A stretch of DNA of 8,787 nucleotides from Pseudomonadota bacterium (GTDB lineage: Bacteria > Myxococcota_A > Polyangia > Polyangiales > Polyangiaceae), in contig JAEYOT010000134.1 of assembly GCA_023411445.1 (NCBI GenBank), forward strand, positions 1 to 8,787, read 5' to 3'. The notes beneath the pieces were generated by a model. It was not told where the DNA came from. It made no database searches and saw only the letters and a program-made list of their open reading frames with translations. Shown one piece after another: positions 6,012 to 8,787 of this stretch. The position numbers and the translations under genes are program-made. Within the stretch, counting starts at the first letter, position 1; the number at the start of each line of letters is the position of its first letter.

Positions 6012-6055
6012 ACATTGCGAGGCTTGCAGAAGCTGAGTAGTCCTGTCGGCGCTCC

Positions 6056-6700
6056 ATGCGCAGCCAGCGACGTGTCAGGCTCCAAGTCGACGAACGTCGC
6101 AAGCAGCTGCTCGAGCTGGGCATCGAGGCGTTCTCCACTCAGCCTTACGAGGAGATCTCGATCGAGAAGCTGGCTGAGTCCGCCGGTATCTCGAAGGGGC
6201 TCTTGTATCACTACTTCCGCGGCAAACGAGAGTTCTACGTGGAAGCAATCCGCGCAGCATCGCTAAGGCTCCGCGCGCTCACCAAGCCGAACCCGTCACT
6301 GCCACCTGGCGAGCGCTTGCGCGCTGCGATCGACGCCCACCTGGACTACCTGGAGGCACACGGAGCGGTCTACACGGCCATCTACCGCGGCGGCGTCGCC
6401 ATCGCGCCGGAGGTCGGCAAGGTGGAAGAAGAGCACCGCCAGCTGCTGCTGCGCTGGCTCCTCCGCAACATGGATATCGTGCGGCCGCGACCCGTGCTGC
6501 GCACGGCGCTGCGCGCGTGGCTGGCCATGGTGGAAGGCGCCAGCCTGGATTGGATCGCGCGCCGTGAGCTGGATCGCCGAGAGCTGGGTGAGCTGCTCAT
6601 GGCAGGCTACTTCGCCGTCTTGCGCAAGGCCGCGGAGATCGATCCCAAGGCCGCCACGGAGACGCGCTTTTACCGGAGCAAAGCTAGCGCTCGGCCCTGA
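6056..6700 (+). CDS. TetR/AcrR family transcriptional regulator
   Basis: The 214-residue protein has the length and layout of a TetR-family dimeric repressor. The N-terminal DNA-binding domain is clear: a basic first helix (RSQRRVRLQVDERR), then ELGIEAF, and the helix-turn-helix around 34-54 with ISIEKLAESAGISKGLLYHYF. The last stretch is the near-invariant recognition helix and its end. Residues about 70-205 form an all-helical ligand-binding/dimerisation domain with no diagnostic ligand motif. The ATG at 6056 gives the normal distance to the motif, although no Shine-Dalgarno is evident. Upstream lie two palindromes that could be its operators. No transporter or enzyme is divergent from it, so its target is unclear; CPCC, the coiled-coil gene or itself are candidates. 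It converges on the AMIN-like gene with 11 bases between stops. Confidence 0.5.
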   Translation: MRSQRRVRLQVDERRKQLLELGIEAFSTQPYEEISIEKLAESAGISKGLLYHYFRGKREFYVEAIRAASLRLRALTKPNPSLPPGERLRAAIDAHLDYLEAHGAVYTAIYRGGVAIAPEVGKVEEEHRQLLLRWLLRNMDIVRPRPVLRTALRAWLAMVEGASLDWIARRELDRRELGELLMAGYFAVLRKAAEIDPKAATETRFYRSKASARP

Positions 6701-6704
6701 GCGC
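6687..6704. terminator. Weak hairpin at the TetR / AMIN-like convergence
   Basis: GCGCTC (6687-6692) and GAGCGC (6699-6704) form a six-base GC stem with a six-base loop spanning the TetR stop codon. The next gene ends 11 bases further on in the opposite direction. The position suits a shared bidirectional terminator, but no T-run follows on either strand, so Rho-independent termination is doubtful. Confidence 0.5.
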
Positions 6705-6711
6705 CGCGCTG

Positions 6712-7350
6712 TCAGTGCTTGATGTCCACCGCGAGGCGCAACGGGTTGTCTAGCGTGAGGACGCGGTAGCGGTTCGGCCTGCTGAGGCCGATCACCCACA
6801 CGACCTGCCCCTCGAAGTCGCAGGTTTGCTCCAGCTCCTTGATCAGCGGCAAGTCCAGCTTCCGCTCGCGCTCCGCGATGGTGGGAGCCCCGCGCTCCGT
6901 GTGCGCGCTGGCCGGCTCGAGGCGAACCTGCAGCCAGCCGTCGCCAGCGATGGCCGTGACGTCCCCCGAGCCGCACTTGCGCACGGGGCGATCGATGTAC
7001 TCCAAATGAAAGCCCGGCGGTGAGCCGCTGCCGAGCTCGAACACCACGCGATCGTAGCCTTCGTGGCTGGCGGCGCGCACGTCCGTGAGCAGCGCCAGCT
7101 CCGGCGGGGCAGCCCGGTGCTCGACGATGCCGGCGGTGTAGCTCTGCCCCACGGCGCTGGCCTCCTTGGGCCAGCGAACGGGCGAGCTGCTGGCCGCGGG
7201 CGGAGGCGTGACTGCGGGCGCAGCGGGTGAGGCCGAGGTCGTTGCCGCCCCCGAGGGCGCGGCGGGCGGCGCCGTCGAGATGCTGCGCGCTTCACCGCCG
7301 CGATCGCAGCCGAGACCAGCCAGGAGCAGTAGAAAGAGTAGGTGTTTCAT
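6712..7350 (-). CDS. AMIN-like domain lipoprotein
   Basis: The 212-residue protein is predicted to be exported and lipid-anchored. Residues 1-14 are a short Leu-rich signal peptide with Cys15 (AGLGC). Residues about 20-60 are a Pro/Ala/Ser/Thr tether. The C-terminal domain (about 80-212) resembles AMIN-like domains of secreted proteins: a DVRAASHEGYDRVVFELG opening, PGFHLEYID, a GSGDVTAIAGDGWLQVRL strand pair, and an ending in NPLRLAVDIKH. AMIN domains are beta-sandwich modules that bind cell-wall or envelope components; the AMIN-like relatives have no established ligand. The start overlaps the stop of exonuclease III by four bases (ATGA), with AGGTG just upstream, so translation is probably coupled. 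The -3 lipobox position is Gly rather than Leu. Why a lipoprotein should follow a repair nuclease is not explained by either family. Confidence 0.5.
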   Translation of the reverse strand: MKHLLFLLLLAGLGCDRGGEARSISTAPPAAPSGAATTSASPAAPAVTPPPAASSSPVRWPKEASAVGQSYTAGIVEHRAAPPELALLTDVRAASHEGYDRVVFELGSGSPPGFHLEYIDRPVRKCGSGDVTAIAGDGWLQVRLEPASAHTERGAPTIAERERKLDLPLIKELEQTCDFEGQVVWVIGLSRPNRYRVLTLDNPLRLAVDIKH

Positions 7351-8228
7351 GCTTTCACCTGCGAGCGTTTGGCGATGCGCGCCTCCGCGCCCGTCCAGCC
7401 TGCGTCGAAAGGCTGACCGGCGGCGTCCAGATCCATCACCAGCGGCGCGTGATCGGACGGCGTGGGCTTGCCCTTGCGCGCCTCGCGATCGATCTCGATC
7501 GCCACGAGCCGCTGAAGGACGGGGCGGGTGACGAAGAAGTGATCGATGCGCATGCCCATGTTCTTGTAAAAATAGCCAGCTCGGTAGTCCCACCAAGTGT
7601 AGCGCCGCGTTTCGGGGTGCTGCCGGCGGTAGGCGTCGACCAAGCCCCAGGCCGTGAGTCGCCCGAGCGCTGCTCGCTCCGGCTCCGACACGTGGGTGCC
7701 GCCGTGACACGCCGCGCTGTCCCACACGTCCTCGTCGCTGGGGGCGACGTTGTAGTCACCGCCGATGGCGAGCGCCTCACCGGGCTCACACGCCGCTTCG
7801 CACCAGCGCGCGAGGCGCTCGAACCAAGCGAGCTTCATTCGGTAATGAACGGAGTCCACCGTGCGCCCGTTAGGGGCGTAGACGCTGACCACACGCACGT
7901 CCCCGCAGCATGCCGCGATCATGCGCGCCTCCGCCAGGGGCTCGTCGTCCCCGCTGTCCGGCGTAGCGGCGGGCGCGAGTGGCTGGCCGAAGTTTCTCAC
8001 CACGTCAGTGATGCCGACGCGGCTGGCGATGGCGACGCCGTTCCAACGCCCCTCCCCGTGATGCGCGAGCTGGTAGCCGTGCCGAGCCAGCTCCTCGTGC
8101 GGGGCCTCCGCGTCGCTCAGCTTCGTTTCCTGCATCAGGAGCACGTCCGGCTGCACGCGTTCAAGCCACCAGCTCACCTTCTCCAGCCGGGCGCGCAGCG
8201 AGTTCACGTTCCAGGTGGCGATGCGCAT
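7347..8228 (-). CDS. xthA: Exodeoxyribonuclease III (AP endonuclease)
   Basis: The 293-residue protein belongs to the ExoIII/EEP nuclease family. These enzymes cut DNA at abasic sites and degrade 3' ends in base-excision repair, using a divalent metal in the cytoplasm. All catalytic blocks are present: WNVNS with Asn7, QETK with Glu34, VYAPNG with Tyr117, GDYNVAP with Asp158 and Asn160, MRIDHF with Asp229, and SDHAP with Asp259/His260. The positions of Asn7 and Glu34 match E. coli ExoIII exactly. The frame stays open upstream to 8564, but the MRIATWN start is the family start and has AAAGG nearby. A tail of about 25 residues (AGQPFDAGWTGAEARIA, then basic) extends past the catalytic core. The gene overlaps the AMIN-like lipoprotein gene by four bases and diverges from the membrane-protein gene. 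Confidence 0.5.
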   Translation of the reverse strand: MRIATWNVNSLRARLEKVSWWLERVQPDVLLMQETKLSDAEAPHEELARHGYQLAHHGEGRWNGVAIASRVGITDVVRNFGQPLAPAATPDSGDDEPLAEARMIAACCGDVRVVSVYAPNGRTVDSVHYRMKLAWFERLARWCEAACEPGEALAIGGDYNVAPSDEDVWDSAACHGGTHVSEPERAALGRLTAWGLVDAYRRQHPETRRYTWWDYRAGYFYKNMGMRIDHFFVTRPVLQRLVAIEIDREARKGKPTPSDHAPLVMDLDAAGQPFDAGWTGAEARIAKRSQVKA

Positions 8229-8364
8229 GTCGCGCCTTTCTAGCGCAGCCGCGCGCGAGCCGCCGCCGGAAAGGGCGCCGCGACAGCGAAACGAGACGCG
8301 CCAGCAAATCGCAACGAACCGCCGCCACTTGAAGGCTAGACTGGGCCACCAGGAGCTTCTCTGA
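8229..8364. promoter_or_regulatory. Divergent intergenic region, exonuclease III / membrane protein
   Basis: These 136 bases separate two divergent starts and should contain both promoters. I see no convincing -35/-10 pair. AGGAG at 8351-8355 is the Shine-Dalgarno for the right-hand gene, nine bases before its ATG. The left part is a GC-rich stretch of CG repeats without a clear palindrome of useful length. Confidence 0.5.
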
Positions 8365-8787
8365 ATGGATGCACGCGCCTGGCTCGAGGTCGCAAAGCCA
8401 CTGACGGATCGCATCGCGCTGGTGACCGGGCTCACACGCGCCACGGTCGTCGCAGCGCTGATCTTGCTCGTGGGGTTGATCGCAGCGGCCATCCTCGGAC
8501 GGCTGGCGCGGCGCTTGGTCGCGCGCAGCGCACGCTGGCTGGGAAGCCTACAGCCCGGCGCCATGACGGTGCCGCACTTCGAGCGAGTGGAGCTGGCCGT
8601 CGGGCGGGCCGTCTACTGGCTGGTCGTGGTCTGCGCCGTGATGGCGGCCACGGAGACGCTCGGCCTACCGGTGGTGACGGCTTGGCTCTCGGGCGTCGCC
8701 ACGTTCTTGCCGCGCGTCGCCGTCGCCATTTTGATAGTCTCACTCGGCACCGAGGCGGCGCGCGTGACGCGCCACGTCGTGACCACC
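8365..8787 (+). CDS. Membrane protein, probable mechanosensitive-channel (TM_helix/MscS-type), 3' end cut
   Basis: The frame is open from ATG 8365 to the right edge, giving 141 residues of a longer protein. Three hydrophobic segments are visible: about 26-45 (VVAALILLVGLIAAAIL), 82-101 (VYWLVVVCAVMAATETLGL) and 104-128, whose WLSGVATFLPRVAVAILIV pattern has a central Pro. A basic stretch (RLARRLVARSARW) follows the first segment and would face the cytoplasm. The third segment resembles the conserved TM helix (PF05552) that recurs in MscS-related small-conductance channels, which open under membrane tension. The MscS pore and beta domain would lie beyond the window, so the call is tentative; another polytopic membrane protein remains possible. 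AGGAG nine bases upstream supports the start. It diverges from exonuclease III and probably has its own promoter. Confidence 0.5.
   Translation, partial: MDARAWLEVAKPLTDRIALVTGLTRATVVAALILLVGLIAAAILGRLARRLVARSARWLGSLQPGAMTVPHFERVELAVGRAVYWLVVVCAVMAATETLGLPVVTAWLSGVATFLPRVAVAILIVSLGTEAARVTRHVVTT

Noticed and set aside
7227..8243. 338-codon open frame on the plus strand opposite exonuclease III.
   Set aside because: It is an antisense shadow typical of high-GC genes. Exonuclease III on the other strand has every catalytic motif, while this frame shows no domain pattern.
8240..8247. CTAGCGCA shared by 6005-6012 and 8240-8247 as a possible common regulatory motif.
   Set aside because: Only eight bases are shared, the two flanks differ, and the core also occurs inside the TetR coding region, so chance is the simpler explanation.
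8229..8564. Longer N-terminus of exonuclease III reaching 8564.
   Set aside because: It would overlap the divergent membrane-protein gene, adds a basic low-complexity segment, and displaces the MRIATWN family start.

Overview
The window is very GC-rich and gene-dense bacterial DNA. Its coding sequences strongly prefer G/C in third positions, and long spurious open frames lie antisense to the real genes. Three short secreted lipoproteins, two of them with Pro/Ala-rich linkers, sit next to c-type cytochrome, glycogen-debranching-like and CPCC genes. This mix suggests a myxobacterium (Myxococcota, perhaps Polyangiales). That assignment is an inference from style, not from a marker gene. There is no rRNA, tRNA, CRISPR array, transposase or phage gene, and it reads as an ordinary chromosomal segment.

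Left block (1-1601, minus strand): a 4HBT-type acyl-CoA thioesterase, a mono-haem cytochrome c lipoprotein, and a metallophosphoesterase lipoprotein that runs off the left edge. All three point the same way, with gaps of 105 and 61 bases. The last two are predicted to be anchored outside the cytoplasm.

Central block (1752-5935, plus strand): a 150-base divergent intergenic region rich in inverted repeats leads into a two-gene polysaccharide unit. This is a GT4 glycosyltransferase followed after 15 bases by a 723-residue amylo-alpha-1,6-glucosidase/glycogen-debranching-like enzyme with a strong ribosome binding site. After a 59-base gap comes a second pair: an unrecognised Ala-rich coiled-coil protein, then 9 bases later a CPCC cysteine-rich protein. 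The coiled-coil gene contains a perfect 13-base tandem duplication.

Right block (5936-8787): a TetR-family regulator (plus) with two palindromic candidate operators upstream converges on a minus-strand operon. In that operon exonuclease III overlaps an AMIN-like lipoprotein gene by four bases (ATGA). Divergent from exonuclease III, the first 141 residues of a membrane protein resembling mechanosensitive-channel (TM_helix/MscS-type) proteins run off the right edge.

I see no convincing new multi-gene system. The items most worth checking are the nested inverted repeats at 1635-1727, the frame-breaking 13-base duplication at 5341-5366, the coiled-coil/CPCC pair, and the translational coupling of a DNA-repair nuclease to a lipoprotein.
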